NCBI GenBank assembly: GCA_900314885.1
Contig: OMWY01000001.1
Span: 418,886-482,885 of the forward strand
Direction: 5' to 3'
DNA length: 64,000 nt
From: an uncultured Eubacteriales bacterium
GTDB lineage: Bacteria > Bacillota > Clostridia > Lachnospirales > Lachnospiraceae
In this document: positions 8,321 through 18,333 of the stretch, piece by piece
Layout of the letters: each line of letters starts with the position of its first letter
Position numbering within the stretch: position 1 is the first letter of the stretch
Made by a program: the position numbers and the translations under genes
The notes under the pieces: generated by a model
What the model was told of the DNA's origin: nothing
What the model saw: the letters and a program-made list of their open reading frames with translations, nothing else
The model's database searches: none

Positions 8321-8917
8321 ATGAGTGAAGAAGAATTAAAAACAGAGACTTCTGAAGAAGTCGAAGAGAAGAAGCCTAAGGATAAAAAGAGCATATTAAA
8401 GGAAGTAAGGGACTATGTTCTGCTTCTCGTTCTCGCTTTTGCGATTGCGTTTGCGTTTAACCGCTTTGTGATTGCGAACGCTGAAGTGCCGTCAGGGTCT
8501 ATGGAGAATGCGGTAATGCCGGGAGACAGGCTTCTTGTAAATCGTCTGGCTTATGTGTTCGGTGACCCTAAGCGTGGCGATATCGTCATGTTCAAGTTCC
8601 CTGACGATGAGACCCAGGACTATCTTAAGAGGATTATAGGGCTGCCGGGTGAGACGGTAACAATTAAGAACGGACTGGTCTATATAAATGACAGTGACAC
8701 ACCGCTCTCCGAACCTTATATAAAGGATCCTCCCGAAGGAGATTATGGCCCTTTTGAAGTTCCCGAAGACTGCTACTTTATGCTCGGTGACAATAGGAAC
8801 ATTTCTCAGGACGCGAGATTCTGGGAGAACAAGTTTGTTAAGAGAAATAAGCTTGTGGGCAAGGCGTTTTTCAGATATTTTCCATCATTCGGGACACTTA
8901 AGAGCGCCACTTATTGA
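8321..8917 (+). CDS. lepB: Signal peptidase I
   Basis: Membrane serine protease that removes signal peptides from proteins exported by Sec or Tat. It has 198 residues: a charged cytosolic N-terminus (1-30), one membrane segment (about 31-50), then the extracytoplasmic catalytic domain. The catalytic dyad is Ser60 in PSGSM and Lys103 in YLKRIIGLPGE, and the LGDNRNISQDARFW block completes the S26 family pattern. The single membrane anchor matches the Gram-positive type. It is cotranscribed with the methyltransferase before it. Confidence 0.93.
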   Translation: MSEEELKTETSEEVEEKKPKDKKSILKEVRDYVLLLVLAFAIAFAFNRFVIANAEVPSGSMENAVMPGDRLLVNRLAYVFGDPKRGDIVMFKFPDDETQDYLKRIIGLPGETVTIKNGLVYINDSDTPLSEPYIKDPPEGDYGPFEVPEDCYFMLGDNRNISQDARFWENKFVKRNKLVGKAFFRYFPSFGTLKSATY

Positions 8918-9000
8918 GCAGTCATGTTTATATGTGCAAAGTGCACAAAAATAATGCAGAAATAGCGTGAAATATTTTACGTCTCAAATCGAAAAAATAC

Positions 9001-9029
9001 TTGCAATAAAGCGGAATACCTGTTATAAT
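9001..9029 (+). promoter_or_regulatory. Main promoter of the ribosomal protein operon
   Basis: TTGCAA at 9001-9006, a 17-base spacer and a perfect TATAAT at 9024-9029. Transcription would start near 9036, giving a leader of about 267 bases before rpsJ. The 83 bases between lepB and this promoter show nothing else of note. Confidence 0.85.
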
Positions 9030-9035
9030 AGCGAT

Positions 9036-9302
9036 TGTTGTGACATTGATAGCAAAGAAGCGAAGGTTGCCTTCATATAGTTGTTTGGAAGGGTTTTTCG
9101 TGGAGCGAATGTCAAGAGGACTCGATGAGTCCGGTAAACCTGACGACAAGTCACTGTACAAATCAACATTTTAATATGAACGGGTAGTTCCGCGTTTCGT
9201 TGCAACTCGGAAAAGAAACACCCGGATGTGTGTACAGTCACCGCTTGTCGTGCTGAAATACGTGATTTATCACGAAGTACGAATAAGGAGGCGGCTTTTT
9301 TT
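9036..9302 (+). promoter_or_regulatory. Long structured leader of the S10 operon
   Basis: A leader of about 267 bases without a convincing reading frame but with several helices. GACATT (9042-9047) pairs with AATGTC (9108-9113) and encloses GAAGG/CCTTC (9062-9074). GGACTC/GAGTCC forms a hairpin at 9118-9132. Then comes a long-range helix in two parts: ACGACAAG (9143-9150) with CTTGTCGT (9244-9251) and ACTGTACA (9153-9160) with TGTACAGT (9231-9238). A final hairpin CGTGAT/ATCACG (9261-9274) precedes the AAGGAGG ribosome binding site (9285-9291). This is the expected place for autogenous control by a ribosomal protein such as L4, but the ligand is inference. No T tract marks a terminator. Confidence 0.7.
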
Positions 9303-9617
9303 ATGGCTAATCAAGTAATGAGGATCACTCTTAAGGCATATGATCATGAGCTTATCGATCAGAGTGCCGCTAAGATTGTTGAGACAGTTAAGAAGACAGG
9401 TACCAAGGTCAGCGGACCGGTTCCACTTCCTACTAAGAAGGAAGTAGTTACCATCCTTCGCGCTGTTCACAAGTACAAGGACTCCAGAGAGCAGTTCGAG
9501 CAGAGAACACATAAGAGACTTATCGATGTTATCGCTCCATCTCAGAAGACCATCGAGCTTCTTACAAGACTTGAAATGCCTGCAGGCGTTGATATTTCTA
9601 TCAAGAACGTAAAGTAA
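9303..9617 (+). CDS. rpsJ: 30S ribosomal protein S10
   Basis: A 104-residue S10, also the NusE partner of NusB in antitermination. The opening [12 protein letters not shown] and the [10 protein letters not shown] loop that reaches into the 30S head are intact. The start at 9303 follows an AAGGAGG site; the open frame extends 25 codons further upstream, but that part lies inside the structured leader and does not resemble S10. First gene of the S10 operon; a 168-base structured gap separates it from rplC. Confidence 0.97.
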   Translation: MANQVMRITLKAYDHELIDQSAAKIVETVKKTGTKVSGPVPLPTKKEVVTILRAVHKYKDSREQFEQRTHKRLIDVIAPSQKTIELLTRLEMPAGVDISIKNVK

Positions 9618-9785
9618 TAACGCCTTGTAAGCACTAATTAATGTAAATCCTTTAGGGTTAGATAGATTTTGCTGTAAGGCAATATCTTCGCCATCTAGGA
9701 TGACCGGGCTCTGATTACGCATTTTACCTTTTTGAAAGGCGTCGAGTTATCCCCGGTCCGCTGTAGATAACAGGAGGTATTATCA
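9618..9785 (+). promoter_or_regulatory. Structured spacer between rpsJ and rplC
   Basis: The longest spacer inside the S10 operon. GACCGGG (9702-9708) can pair with CCCGGTC (9752-9758), enclosing a CCTTT/AAAGG hairpin. Upstream, TAGAT and ATCTA flank another small fold around 9662-9697. The lower helix ends about 16 bases before the AGGAGG site of rplC, so it could affect rplC translation. No promoter match was found in it. Confidence 0.5.
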
Positions 9786-10421
9786 ATGAAAAAAGCAATT
9801 CTTGCTACAAAAGTCGGTATGACCCAGATTTTTGCAGAAGACGGCGCACTTATCCCTGTTACTGTTCTTGAGGCCGGTCCACTTACCGTGACCCAGGTCA
9901 AGACAGAAGAGAATGATGGATACAGTGCAGTTCAGGTAGGCTTTGGCGAGGTTAAGGAAAGCCACGTTAATAAGCCTGTTAAGGGACATTTCGCTAAGGC
10001 GGGAGTTCCTGTTAAGAAGTATCTCAGAGAATTCAGACTTGAAGATGCTGAGAACCATAAGGTTGGCGAGGAAATCAAGGCCGATGTTTTCGCAGCCGGA
10101 GACAAGGTTGACGCAATCGCTACTTCAAAGGGTAAAGGATTCCAGGGTGCCATCCACAGACATGGTCTTCAGAGAGGACCTATGGGACATGGCTCCAAGT
10201 ATCATAGACACGCAGGATCAAATGGTGCCTGCTCTGACCCGAGCAAGGTATTCAAGGGCAAGAAGATGGCCGGACATATGGGACATGTCAGAGTCACTGT
10301 TCAGAACCTTGAAGTGGTAAGAGTTGACGCAGATAAGAACCTCATCCTTGTTAAGGGTGCTGTTCCGGGAGCTAAGAAGGCTCTTGTAATGCTCAAGGAT
10401 ACCACAAGAACTGATATTTAA
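9786..10421 (+). CDS. rplC: 50S ribosomal protein L3
   Basis: A 211-residue L3, an early-assembly protein bound near the peptidyl transferase centre. The N-terminal block [13 protein letters not shown] and the long basic loop with [15 protein letters not shown], whose glutamine and glycine region approaches the A site, are present. An ACAGGAGG site precedes the ATG. Codon use is strongly biased, as in all genes of this operon. Confidence 0.97.
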   Translation: MKKAILATKVGMTQIFAEDGALIPVTVLEAGPLTVTQVKTEENDGYSAVQVGFGEVKESHVNKPVKGHFAKAGVPVKKYLREFRLEDAENHKVGEEIKADVFAAGDKVDAIATSKGKGFQGAIHRHGLQRGPMGHGSKYHRHAGSNGACSDPSKVFKGKKMAGHMGHVRVTVQNLEVVRVDADKNLILVKGAVPGAKKALVMLKDTTRTDI

Positions 10422-10446
10422 TACCTGACGGGAAGGAGGAATCAAA

Positions 10447-11067
10447 ATGGCTAACATTTCTGTAGTTAATATGGAAGGTAAAGAAGTCGGCACACTTGAA
10501 CTTAATGATGCTGTCTTCGGAGTAGAAGTAAAAGATCATCTTATGCACAAGGCTGTTGTATTACAGCTCGCTAACAACCGTCAGGGCACACAGAGCGCTC
10601 TTGGACGTACAGAAGTACGCGGAGGCGGTAGAAAGCCTTGGAGACAGAAGGGTACCGGTCACGCAAGACAGGGTTCAATCCGTGCTCCACAGTGGAAAGG
10701 CGGCGGTGTTGTATTCGCGCCAAAGCCGAGAGATTATTCTTTCAAGATGAACAGAAAAGAGAAGCAGGCAGCTATCTGCTCAGCTCTCACTACAAAGCTC
10801 AATGAAAACAAGCTCATCGTTGTTGATGACATTAAGCTTGATGAGATAAAGACAAAGTCAATGGTTAAGGTTCTTGACGCCATTAAGGCTTCCAAGGCAC
10901 TTGTTGTTCTTGGCGAGAAGAATGATAACGTTTATCTTTCAACAAGACACATTGACAAGACAAAGGCTGCTCTCACAAATGAGATCAACGTTTATGACAT
11001 CTTAGGACATGATTCACTTGTTCTTACAAAGGATGCCGTAGCGAAGCTCGAGGAGGTTTACGCATAA
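10447..11067 (+). CDS. rplD: 50S ribosomal protein L4
   Basis: A 206-residue L4. The long extension that lines the exit tunnel is visible in residues 45-90 ([18 protein letters not shown], then [10 protein letters not shown]). In Enterobacteria L4 represses this operon by binding the S10 leader, so it is the natural candidate ligand for the structured leader at 9036-9302, though that role is not shown for this group. Its stop codon overlaps the rplW start by one base. Confidence 0.97.
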   Translation: MANISVVNMEGKEVGTLELNDAVFGVEVKDHLMHKAVVLQLANNRQGTQSALGRTEVRGGGRKPWRQKGTGHARQGSIRAPQWKGGGVVFAPKPRDYSFKMNRKEKQAAICSALTTKLNENKLIVVDDIKLDEIKTKSMVKVLDAIKASKALVVLGEKNDNVYLSTRHIDKTKAALTNEINVYDILGHDSLVLTKDAVAKLEEVYA

Positions 11068-11366
11068 TGGCTGATATTAAGTATTACGACGTTATCCTTA
11101 AGCCAATCATTACTGAGAAGGCTATGAATAACCAGGCAGAGAAAAAATATACATTCTCAGTGCATCCTGAAGCTAACAAGACTATGATCAAGGAAGCTGT
11201 TGAGAAGATGTTTGACGGCGTAAAGGTTGCCAAGGTCAACACTCTTAACGAGGATGGCAAGACAAAGAGAAGAGGCGCGGTAGTTGGCAAGACTGCTAAG
11301 ACAAAGAAGGCAATCGTTAAGCTTACTGAGGACAGCGCTGATATCGAGATCTTTAAGGGTCTTTGA
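11067..11366 (+). CDS. rplW: 50S ribosomal protein L23
   Basis: A 99-residue L23, which sits at the tunnel exit and docks trigger factor and the signal recognition particle. The opening [13 protein letters not shown] is the family signature. The TAATG overlap with rplD and the GAGGAGG inside the end of rplD indicate coupled translation. Confidence 0.97.
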   Translation: MADIKYYDVILKPIITEKAMNNQAEKKYTFSVHPEANKTMIKEAVEKMFDGVKVAKVNTLNEDGKTKRRGAVVGKTAKTKKAIVKLTEDSADIEIFKGL

Positions 11367-11431
11367 TTATCTCTCTGAGTAAAATATAGATTTATGGAAA
11401 TCGCGTCCGATAACCGCGAAAGGAGATTAAC

Positions 11432-12274
11432 ATGGGAATCAAGAAATACGGCCCATATACACCTTCAAGACGTAACATGACAAGCCTTGACAAGAGTGAG
11501 ATCACAAAAGACACTCCTGAGAAGAGCCTTGTTGTATCGTTAAAGAAGAACGCCGGCCGCAACAATCAGGGAAAGATCACTGTAAGACATCATGGTGGCG
11601 GTTCCCGCAGAAAGTACAGAATCATCGACTTCAAGAGAAGAAAAGATGGCATTCAGGCTACTGTAACTGCTATTGAGTACGATCCAAACCGTACAGCTAA
11701 TATTGCGCTCATCACTTATGCTGATGGCGTTAAGTCATATATTATCGCGCCTGTAGGACTTGAAGTAGGAGCTAAGATCATGAATGGTCCTGACGCTGAA
11801 GTTCGCGTCGGTAACTGCCTCCCACTCTCAATGATTCCTGTAGGTTCAAACATCCACAACATTGAGCTTTACCCTGGCAAGGGCGGACAGCTTGTTCGCG
11901 CAGCCGGAAACGCTGCTCAGCTTATGGCTAAGGAGAATGGCTTCGCTACAATCCGTATGCCATCCGGAGAAATGAGAATGGTTCCTATCGAGTGCCGCGC
12001 AACAATCGGTCAGGTAGGCAACATCGATCATGACCTTGTAAATGTCGGTAAAGCCGGACGTACAAGAAATAAGGGTATCAGACCTACAGTCCGTGGTTCA
12101 GTCATGAACCCTAACGACCATCCACACGGTGGTGGTGAGGGTAAGGCACCTATCGGTCGTCCGGGCCCTGTAACTCCTTGGGGCAAGCCTGCTCTTGGTC
12201 TTAAGACACGTAAGTCAGGTAAGCGTTCGGATAAGCTTATCGTAAGAAGAAGAAACGGCAGAGCCATCAAATAA
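11432..12274 (+). CDS. rplB: 50S ribosomal protein L2
   Basis: A 280-residue L2, one of the proteins needed for subunit association and for the peptidyl transferase centre. The C-terminal block [19 protein letters not shown] includes the conserved histidine pair near the active centre. The 65-base gap before it contains a short TCGCG/CGCGA stem just ahead of its AAAGGAG site. Confidence 0.97.
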   Translation: MGIKKYGPYTPSRRNMTSLDKSEITKDTPEKSLVVSLKKNAGRNNQGKITVRHHGGGSRRKYRIIDFKRRKDGIQATVTAIEYDPNRTANIALITYADGVKSYIIAPVGLEVGAKIMNGPDAEVRVGNCLPLSMIPVGSNIHNIELYPGKGGQLVRAAGNAAQLMAKENGFATIRMPSGEMRMVPIECRATIGQVGNIDHDLVNVGKAGRTRNKGIRPTVRGSVMNPNDHPHGGGEGKAPIGRPGPVTPWGKPALGLKTRKSGKRSDKLIVRRRNGRAIK

Positions 12275-12290
12275 TTAAGGAGGAAAAGTC

Positions 12291-12566
12291 ATGGCAAGAT
12301 CACTTAAAAAAGGACCATTCGCTGACGCAAGCCTTTTAAAGAAGGTTGATGCGCTCAACGCTTCAGGCGAGAAGAGTGTGATAAAGACATGGTCACGCCG
12401 CTCGACTATCTTCCCTTCATTTGTAGGACATACAATTGCCGTACATGATGGAAGAAAGCATGTTCCTGTATATATCACTGAGGATATGGTTGGCCATAAG
12501 CTTGGTGAGTTCGTAGCAACAAGAACATACAGAGGTCACTCAGGCGGAGACGAGAAGAAGGCCTGA
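12291..12566 (+). CDS. rpsS: 30S ribosomal protein S19
   Basis: A 91-residue S19 from the head of the small subunit. The start [10 protein letters not shown] and the block [25 protein letters not shown] are typical. A TAAGGAGG site is placed correctly before the ATG. It is followed by an 82-base spacer with a GC-rich hairpin. Confidence 0.97.
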   Translation: MARSLKKGPFADASLLKKVDALNASGEKSVIKTWSRRSTIFPSFVGHTIAVHDGRKHVPVYITEDMVGHKLGEFVATRTYRGHSGGDEKKA

Positions 12567-12582
12567 AAATGATAATAAGAGT

Positions 12583-12603
12583 CGCGCCGGAGATTACGGC
12601 GCG
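12583..12603 (+). promoter_or_regulatory. GC-rich hairpin between rpsS and rplV
   Basis: CGCGCCG (12583-12589) pairs with CGGCGCG (12597-12603) around a seven-base loop. It is not followed by a T tract, so it is not a terminator. It may be a processing or stability element in the operon mRNA. Confidence 0.6.
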
Positions 12604-12648
12604 GCAGTATATAAACAGTAAGTCTGAATGTTGAAAGGAGGTACATCC

Positions 12649-13038
12649 ATGGCAAAGGGACATAGAACCCAGGTCAAGTCTCAGAGAAACAGAGACAACA
12701 GGGAAATGAGACCATACGCAAAGCTTTCATACGCACGTGTTTCAACCCAGAAGGCTTGTTTCGTACTTGACGCTATCAGAGGCAAGGATGTAGACACAGC
12801 ACTCGCAATATTAGCATATAACCCAAGATATGCTTCAGAAGTTATAGAAAAGTTAGTAAAGTCCGCAGTCGCTAACGCAGAGGTTAAGGGATATGATCCT
12901 AGCAATCTTTATATCGAAGAATGCTTCGCAGGCGACGGCCCTATCATGAAGAGAATACAGCCTAGAGCACGTGGTACCGCTTATCGTATCTTTAAGAGAA
13001 TGAGCAACATCACAGTTATTCTCAACGAGAAGAATTGA
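12649..13038 (+). CDS. rplV: 50S ribosomal protein L22
   Basis: A 129-residue L22 with the tunnel-lining beta hairpin near the end ([16 protein letters not shown]). The start is set at 12649 because AAAGGAGG precedes that ATG; the earlier start at 12628 would put the ribosome binding site inside the gene. The N-terminal stretch up to [10 protein letters not shown] is slightly longer than in short family members. Confidence 0.96.
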   Translation: MAKGHRTQVKSQRNRDNREMRPYAKLSYARVSTQKACFVLDAIRGKDVDTALAILAYNPRYASEVIEKLVKSAVANAEVKGYDPSNLYIEECFAGDGPIMKRIQPRARGTAYRIFKRMSNITVILNEKN

Positions 13039-13054
13039 AAGGAGTCAGGACCAA

Positions 13055-13717
13055 ATGGGACAGAAAGTTAATCCTCATGGCTTAAGAGTCGGCGTTATTG
13101 ATGATTGGGATTCAAAATGGTATGCCGGCAAGGATTTCGCTGATGATCTTATTGAAGATCACGCAATAAGAGAATTCCTTAAGAAGAAGCTCTATGATTC
13201 AGGAGTTTCCAAGATTGAGATAGAGCGCGCAGGCGACAGAGTTACCGTAACAGTTAATACAAGCAAGCCTGGTATGGTAATCGGCAAGGGCGGCGCAGAG
13301 ATAGATAAGGTTAAGGCAGAGGCTCAGAAGCTCACAAAGAAGAAGCTTGATCTCAAGGTTAACGAAATCAAGAGACCTGAGATGAACGCACAGCTCACAG
13401 CTGAGAACATCGCTAAGCAGCTTGAGGAGCGTGTAAGCTTCAGACGTGCTATGAAGTCATGCATGCAGAAGACAATGAGAACCGGAGTTAAGGGTATCAA
13501 GACTCAGGTATCAGGACGTCTTGGTGGCGCTGATATGGCCCGTAAGGAATCATACAGCGACGGCACAATCCCACTTCAGACACTTCGTGCCAATATCGAT
13601 TATGGCTTTGCTGAAGCAAATACCACATACGGTAAGGTAGGCGTTAAGTGCTGGATTTATCTTGGCGAGGTTCTTCCTACCAAGAACAACAAGAAAAAGG
13701 AAGGGAGCGCAAAATAA
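13055..13717 (+). CDS. rpsC: 30S ribosomal protein S3
   Basis: A 220-residue S3 at the mRNA entry side of the 30S head. The N-terminal [13 protein letters not shown], the KH domain [11 protein letters not shown] near residues 74-84 and the C-terminal [18 protein letters not shown] block are intact. The rplP start follows directly after the stop codon. Confidence 0.97.
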   Translation: MGQKVNPHGLRVGVIDDWDSKWYAGKDFADDLIEDHAIREFLKKKLYDSGVSKIEIERAGDRVTVTVNTSKPGMVIGKGGAEIDKVKAEAQKLTKKKLDLKVNEIKRPEMNAQLTAENIAKQLEERVSFRRAMKSCMQKTMRTGVKGIKTQVSGRLGGADMARKESYSDGTIPLQTLRANIDYGFAEANTTYGKVGVKCWIYLGEVLPTKNNKKKEGSAK

Positions 13718-14158
13718 ATGTTAATGCCAAACAGGGTAAAGCATCGTAAGCAGTTCCGCGGTACCATGAAGGGAACAGCTCACAGAGGCAATACCATTAC
13801 AAACGGAGAATACGGTATAGTTGCTCTTGAACCTGCATGGGTTAAGTCAAACCAGATCGAGGCTGCCCGTGTTGCCATGACTCGTTATATCAAGCGTGGT
13901 GGTAAGGTTTGGATAAAGATATTCCCTGACAAGCCTGTTACAGCACAGCCTGCTGAAACACGAATGGGTTCAGGAAAAGGCTCCCTTGATTATTGGGTAG
14001 CAGTTGTTAAGCCTGGCCGCGTTCTTTTCGAGATCGCCGGTGTATCAGGTGATGAAGCTAAAGAGGCACTTCGTCTTGCTATGCATAAGCTTCCTCTTAA
14101 GTGCAAGATCGTATCAAAGGCCGACCTGGAGGGAGGTATCGGAAGTGAAGAGAACTGA
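13718..14158 (+). CDS. rplP: 50S ribosomal protein L16
   Basis: A 146-residue L16 located near the A-site tRNA. The N-terminus [11 protein letters not shown] is the normal family start, and the block [23 protein letters not shown] is conserved. It begins immediately after rpsC and overlaps the GTG start of rpmC by 14 bases. Confidence 0.96.
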   Translation: MLMPNRVKHRKQFRGTMKGTAHRGNTITNGEYGIVALEPAWVKSNQIEAARVAMTRYIKRGGKVWIKIFPDKPVTAQPAETRMGSGKGSLDYWVAVVKPGRVLFEIAGVSGDEAKEALRLAMHKLPLKCKIVSKADLEGGIGSEEN

Positions 14159-14357
14159 TTATGTAAATGACCTCAAGGGCAGGAAGAATGTTTCCGAGCT
14201 CGCTGAAGAGCTTACCGCTGCTAAGAAGGAACTCTTCAATCTCAGATTACAGAATGCTACGAATCAGCTTGATAACACAAGCCGTATCAAAGATGTAAGA
14301 AAGAATATAGCAAGAATCCAGACTGTTATGACACAGCTTGATTCTAAGAATAACTGA
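14145..14357 (+). CDS. rpmC: 50S ribosomal protein L29
   Basis: A 70-residue L29, a two-helix protein at the tunnel exit. The start is the GTG at 14145, inside the end of rplP, preceded by GGGAGG. The open frame extends far upstream in a wrong frame of rplP, and that part has no L29 similarity. The conserved block [15 protein letters not shown] confirms the family. Confidence 0.93.
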   Translation: MKRTDYVNDLKGRKNVSELAEELTAAKKELFNLRLQNATNQLDNTSRIKDVRKNIARIQTVMTQLDSKNN

Positions 14358-14393
14358 TTGTTATTTTGAGATCCATTGAAAGGAGATCTACTC

Positions 14394-14651
14394 GTGGAAG
14401 AGAGAAATCTTAGAAAAGTCCGTACCGGTAAGGTAGTCAGCGACAAGATGGATAAGACCATTGTAGTTGCTGTTGTAGATAACGTTAAGCATCCACTCTA
14501 TGGCAAGATCATCAAGAGAACACACAAGCTTTACGCTGAAGATGCTAACAATGAGTGCCATATCGGTGACAGAGTAAAGGTTATGGAGACAAGACCATTA
14601 TCAAAGACTAAGAGATGGAGACTTGTCGAGATAGTTGAGAAGGCAAAGTAA
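14394..14651 (+). CDS. rpsQ: 30S ribosomal protein S17
   Basis: An 85-residue S17, an OB-fold protein bound to 16S rRNA. The start is taken as the GTG at 14394 ([16 protein letters not shown]), since GAAAGGAG lies just before it and would be inside the gene if the upstream TTG were used. The block [23 protein letters not shown] is typical. Confidence 0.94.
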   Translation: MEERNLRKVRTGKVVSDKMDKTIVVAVVDNVKHPLYGKIIKRTHKLYAEDANNECHIGDRVKVMETRPLSKTKRWRLVEIVEKAK

Positions 14652-14688
14652 TTCATTTACACGGACTATTTGAAAGGAGTACTGAAGA

Positions 14689-15057
14689 ATGGTACAGCAG
14701 GAGACCAGACTTGCAGTCGCTGATAATACAGGAGCGAAGGAGCTTCTTTGCATCCGTGTTATGGGTGGCTCAACAAGAAGATACGCAAATATCGGTGATA
14801 TCATAGTTGCCAGCGTTAAAGATGCAACACCAGGTGGCGTTGTAAAAAAAGGTGACGTTGTTAAGGCAGTAGTTGTTCGTACAAAGCATGGCTGCCGCAG
14901 AAAAGACGGCTCATATATTAAATTCGATGAGAATGCGGCTGTCATCATAAAGGATGACAACACCCCTACAGGAACCCGTATTTTTGGACCAGTTGCAAGA
15001 GAGCTTCGTGAGAAGCAGTTTATGAAGATCGTATCTCTTGCTCCTGAAGTATTATAA
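14689..15057 (+). CDS. rplN: 50S ribosomal protein L14
   Basis: A 122-residue L14 forming part of the inter-subunit bridge. The opening [18 protein letters not shown] and the end [19 protein letters not shown] are family hallmarks. GAAAGGAG precedes the ATG; spacing to rplX is 11 bases. Confidence 0.97.
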   Translation: MVQQETRLAVADNTGAKELLCIRVMGGSTRRYANIGDIIVASVKDATPGGVVKKGDVVKAVVVRTKHGCRRKDGSYIKFDENAAVIIKDDNTPTGTRIFGPVARELREKQFMKIVSLAPEVL

Positions 15058-15068
15058 GGAGGCACTTT

Positions 15069-15374
15069 ATGGCAACAAGTAAGATCAAAAAGGGTGACCT
15101 CGTAAGAGTCATTACAGGTAAGGACAAGGGCCATGAAGGCAAGGTTCTTTCCGTAAAGGACGGCAAGGTTGTTGTCGAGGGTGCCCATATGGTACAGAAG
15201 CATACAAAGGCAAGCCAGAGCAATCCTAACGGTGGTATAGTTACCGAGGAAGCTCCTATGGATATTTCCAATGTCATGTATGTAGTAGACGGTAAGGTTA
15301 CAAGAATCGGATTTACCGGAGAAGGCAAAGACAAGAAGCGCGTAGCCAAGATAACCGGAGAAACTGTAGATTAA
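15069..15374 (+). CDS. rplX: 50S ribosomal protein L24
   Basis: A 101-residue L24, an assembly initiator with a KOW motif at its start (KKGDLVRVITGKDKGHEGKV). The conserved NPNGGIVTEEAPMDISNV follows. It has an ATAAGGAGG site and is tightly packed with its neighbours. Confidence 0.97.
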   Translation: MATSKIKKGDLVRVITGKDKGHEGKVLSVKDGKVVVEGAHMVQKHTKASQSNPNGGIVTEEAPMDISNVMYVVDGKVTRIGFTGEGKDKKRVAKITGETVD

Positions 15375-15393
15375 TCATTAGGAGGTAATCATT

Positions 15394-15936
15394 GTGAACA
15401 GGTTAAAGGAAGCCTATACAAAGGAAGTAGCTCCTGAACTGCAGAAGAAGTTTGGCTACAAGAACGTAATGCAGATACCGAAGCTTGACAAGATCGTTAT
15501 CAACATGGGCGTTGGCGAAGCAAAGGAGAACAACAAGGTTCTTGAGACAGCTGCTAACGACCTTCAGATTATCACAGGCCAGAAGCCTGTATATACCAAG
15601 GCTAAGAAGTCAGTCGCTAACTTTAAGATTCGTGAGGGTATGCCTATCGGATGTAAGGTTACGCTTCGCGGCGACAAGATGTATGACTTCGCTGATCGTC
15701 TTTTTAACCTTGCGCTTCCACGTGTGCGTGACTTCCGCGGTGTTAACCCGGATGCGTTCGATGGACGCGGCGACTATGCTCTTGGACTTAAGGAGCAGCT
15801 TATCTTCCCTGAAATCGAATATGATAAGGTTGATAAGGTCAGAGGTATGGACGTAATTTTCGTAACAACAGCTGAGACAGATGAAGAGGCACGTGAGCTC
15901 TTAAGACTTTTAGGTATGCCTTTTTCAAAGCAGTAA
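15394..15936 (+). CDS. rplE: 50S ribosomal protein L5
   Basis: A 180-residue L5 binding 5S rRNA in the central protuberance. It starts with GTG at 15394 behind TAGGAGG. Conserved stretches include [29 protein letters not shown] and [17 protein letters not shown]. The short gap to rpsN contains a GCCGC/GCGGC hairpin (about 15952-15964). Confidence 0.97.
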   Translation: MNRLKEAYTKEVAPELQKKFGYKNVMQIPKLDKIVINMGVGEAKENNKVLETAANDLQIITGQKPVYTKAKKSVANFKIREGMPIGCKVTLRGDKMYDFADRLFNLALPRVRDFRGVNPDAFDGRGDYALGLKEQLIFPEIEYDKVDKVRGMDVIFVTTAETDEEARELLRLLGMPFSKQ

Positions 15937-15982
15937 TAAAAGCGCATGATAAGCCGCAAAGCGGCATTTAAAGGAGGAACAA

Positions 15983-16168
15983 ATGGCAAAGCTGTCATTA
16001 AGGCTTAAGCAGTCACGCCCTGCTAAGTACTCAACAAGAGCTTATACACGTTGCAGAATCTGCGGACGTCCTCATTCTGTACTTAAGAAGTACGGCATCT
16101 GCAGAGTTTGCTTCCGTGAGTTAGCTTACAAGGGCGAGATCCCTGGCGTAAAGAAAGCAAGCTGGTAA
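15983..16168 (+). CDS. rpsN: 30S ribosomal protein S14, zinc-binding type
   Basis: A 61-residue S14 of the short zinc-ribbon type. The four zinc ligands are visible as CRICG and CRVC, separated by a 12-residue basic loop. This form is standard in Firmicutes and helps place the organism. TAAAGGAGG precedes the ATG. Confidence 0.96.
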   Translation: MAKLSLRLKQSRPAKYSTRAYTRCRICGRPHSVLKKYGICRVCFRELAYKGEIPGVKKASW

Positions 16169-16192
16169 TTATAAGGAAGGAGGATATTAACT

Positions 16193-16588
16193 ATGACAGA
16201 TCCAATCGCTGATATGCTTACAAGAATTCGTAACGCAAACACAGCAAAACATGATGAGGTTGATGTACCTGCTTCCAAGATGAAGGAAAGCATTGCTGAT
16301 ATTCTTTACAAGGAAGGCTACATCAAGAAGTACGAGATAACAGATGTTGATGGATTTAAGAACATCCACATCGTTTTAAAATATGGCAAAGACAAGAACG
16401 AAAAGGTCATCAATGGCCTTAAGAGAATTTCTAAGCCAGGTTTAAGAATTTACGCTAACTGTGAAGATCTTCCAAGAGTTCTTGGTGGTCTCGGTATAGC
16501 AATTGTTTCTACAAACAAGGGTGTTATCACAGATAAGGAAGCGAGAAAGCTTAACGTAGGCGGCGAAGTTCTTGCGTATGTTTGGTAA
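16193..16588 (+). CDS. rpsH: 30S ribosomal protein S8
   Basis: A 131-residue S8, a primary binder of 16S rRNA. The start [16 protein letters not shown] and the end block [20 protein letters not shown]...GGEVLAYVW are diagnostic. In Escherichia coli S8 represses the spc operon; no obvious S8-like site was recognised here. Confidence 0.97.
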   Translation: MTDPIADMLTRIRNANTAKHDEVDVPASKMKESIADILYKEGYIKKYEITDVDGFKNIHIVLKYGKDKNEKVINGLKRISKPGLRIYANCEDLPRVLGGLGIAIVSTNKGVITDKEARKLNVGGEVLAYVW

Positions 16589-16633
16589 TTTCGTAAGGCG
16601 GATAACCACAACGAATAATATGGAGGTGCGGGC

Positions 16634-17185
16634 ATGTCACGTATAGGAAAAATGCCTATCGCAGTACCGGCGGGAGTTACCGTCACTATTGCAGAAAATA
16701 ATAAAGTGACTGTTAAAGGACCTAAGGGACAGCTTGAGAGAGTTCTCCCTAAGGAAATGAACATTAAGCTTGAGAATAACGAGATCATCGTTACAAGGCC
16801 AAATGACCTTAAGCAGATGAAGTCTCTTCACGGACTTACAAGAACCCTTATCAACAACATGGTTGTTGGTGTTACAGAAGGTTACGCTAAAGTCCTTGAG
16901 ATCAACGGTGTTGGTTACAGAGCAAGCAAGAAGGGTAAGGAACTTACACTTCACCTTGGATATTCACATCCTGTAATCATGAATGACCCTGATGGAGTTG
17001 AGTCAGTAGTTGATGATAAGGCATCACCGGCAACAATTACAGTTAAGGGTATAGATAAAGAAAAGGTTGGACAGTATGCGGCTGAGATAAGAAGCAAGAG
17101 AGCTCCTGAGCCATATAAGGGCAAGGGTCTCAAGTACAGCTATGAAGTAATCAGACGTAAAGAAGGAAAGACCGGTAAAAAATAA
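16634..17185 (+). CDS. rplF: 50S ribosomal protein L6
   Basis: A 183-residue L6 near the GTPase centre, made of two related domains. The opening [15 protein letters not shown] and the C-terminal [24 protein letters not shown] are typical. An ATGGAGG site precedes the ATG. Confidence 0.97.
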   Translation: MSRIGKMPIAVPAGVTVTIAENNKVTVKGPKGQLERVLPKEMNIKLENNEIIVTRPNDLKQMKSLHGLTRTLINNMVVGVTEGYAKVLEINGVGYRASKKGKELTLHLGYSHPVIMNDPDGVESVVDDKASPATITVKGIDKEKVGQYAAEIRSKRAPEPYKGKGLKYSYEVIRRKEGKTGKK

Positions 17186-17203
17186 TTAAAGGAGTGAAGA
17201 ACA

Positions 17204-17572
17204 ATGGTCAGTAAAGTATCAAGAAGCGCCGTACGCGAGAAGAAACATTTAAGAGTACGCGCTCATTTAGCTGGTACGGCTGAGAGACCTCGTCTTGCCG
17301 TATTCAGAAGCAATAACCATATGTATGCGCAGATCATCGATGACCAGGCAGGAAAGACTCTTGTATCCGCTTCTACTCTTGATAAGGATGTTAAAGAAGG
17401 TCTTTCACATACAAATGATGTAGCCGCTGCTGAAGCTGTTGGAACAGCTATCGGTAAGAAGGCTCTTGAAAAAGGTATCAAGGAAGTCGTATTCGACAGA
17501 GGCGGCTTTATATATCAGGGTAAGATCCAGGCACTCGCTGACGCTGCAAGAAAAGCAGGCCTTGAATTCTAA
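17204..17572 (+). CDS. rplR: 50S ribosomal protein L18
   Basis: A 122-residue L18 that binds 5S rRNA with L5. The block [19 protein letters not shown] and the final [23 protein letters not shown] fit the family exactly. Normal spacing inside the spc cluster. Confidence 0.97.
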   Translation: MVSKVSRSAVREKKHLRVRAHLAGTAERPRLAVFRSNNHMYAQIIDDQAGKTLVSASTLDKDVKEGLSHTNDVAAAEAVGTAIGKKALEKGIKEVVFDRGGFIYQGKIQALADAARKAGLEF

Positions 17573-17589
17573 TAAAGGAGGAATTTGGC

Positions 17590-18096
17590 ATGAATCGTTC
17601 AAAAGATAACAATGCAGAAAACAGCGAGTTCGATGATAAGGTCGTTACTATAAAGCGTGTTGTTAAGGTCGTTAAGGGTGGCCGTAACATGAGATTTTCT
17701 GCCCTTGTAGTAGTAGGAGACAGAAAGGGTCGCGTAGGCGCCGGTCTTGGAAAGGCAGCCGAAATCCCTGAAGCTATCCGTAAGGGCAAGGAAGACGCTA
17801 TGAAGAACATGATTACCGTTCCTTTCGATGAGAAGGGATCTATACCTCATGATTTCGTAGGAAAGTTCGGCAGCGCCGAGGTTCTTCTTATGAAAGCTCC
17901 TGAAGGTACCGGTATCATCGCAGGTGGTCCTGCCCGTAACGTACTTGACCTCGCAGGTTTCAAGAACATCAAGACAAAGTCACTTGGCTCTAACAACAAG
18001 CAGAACGTTGTACTCGCTACAATCAATGGCTTAGCTCATATTAAGACTCCTGAAGAGGTTGCTAAGCTTCGCGGTATTTCCGTAGATAAGCTTTGA
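17590..18096 (+). CDS. rpsE: 30S ribosomal protein S5
   Basis: A 168-residue S5 involved in decoding accuracy. The double-stranded RNA binding region [22 protein letters not shown] and the C-terminal block [23 protein letters not shown] are present. TAAAGGAGG precedes the start. Confidence 0.97.
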   Translation: MNRSKDNNAENSEFDDKVVTIKRVVKVVKGGRNMRFSALVVVGDRKGRVGAGLGKAAEIPEAIRKGKEDAMKNMITVPFDEKGSIPHDFVGKFGSAEVLLMKAPEGTGIIAGGPARNVLDLAGFKNIKTKSLGSNNKQNVVLATINGLAHIKTPEEVAKLRGISVDKL

Positions 18097-18132
18097 TAAC
18101 TTGTTGAGAGTATATTAATCAGGAGGAATAAA

Positions 18133-18315
18133 ATGGCTGATAAATTAAAAGTCACTTTGGCTAAGTCCACTATCGGATGTATACCAAAGCACAGAAGAAC
18201 TGTCAGAGCTCTTGGTCTTACAAAGACTAATAGAAGTGTTGAGCTTCCTGACAATCCTGCTACACGTGGAATGATTAAGCAGGTAAATTACCTGCTTAAG
18301 GTAGAGGAAATCTGA
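18133..18315 (+). CDS. rpmD: 50S ribosomal protein L30
   Basis: A 60-residue L30, the usual bacterial length. The block KVTLAKSTIGCIPKHRRTVRALGL is the family signature. TCAGGAGG is placed 5' of the ATG. Confidence 0.96.
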   Translation: MADKLKVTLAKSTIGCIPKHRRTVRALGLTKTNRSVELPDNPATRGMIKQVNYLLKVEEI

Positions 18316-18333
18316 TAAAGGGGAGGTGTAAAC

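Noticed and set aside
8918..9000. Hairpin TGTGC/GCACA after lepB as terminator
   Set aside because: On the plus strand it is followed by A residues rather than T residues, so it does not qualify.
14601..15203. 200-codon open frame on the minus strand
   Set aside because: Antisense to rpsQ, rplN and rplX; a shadow of their biased codons.
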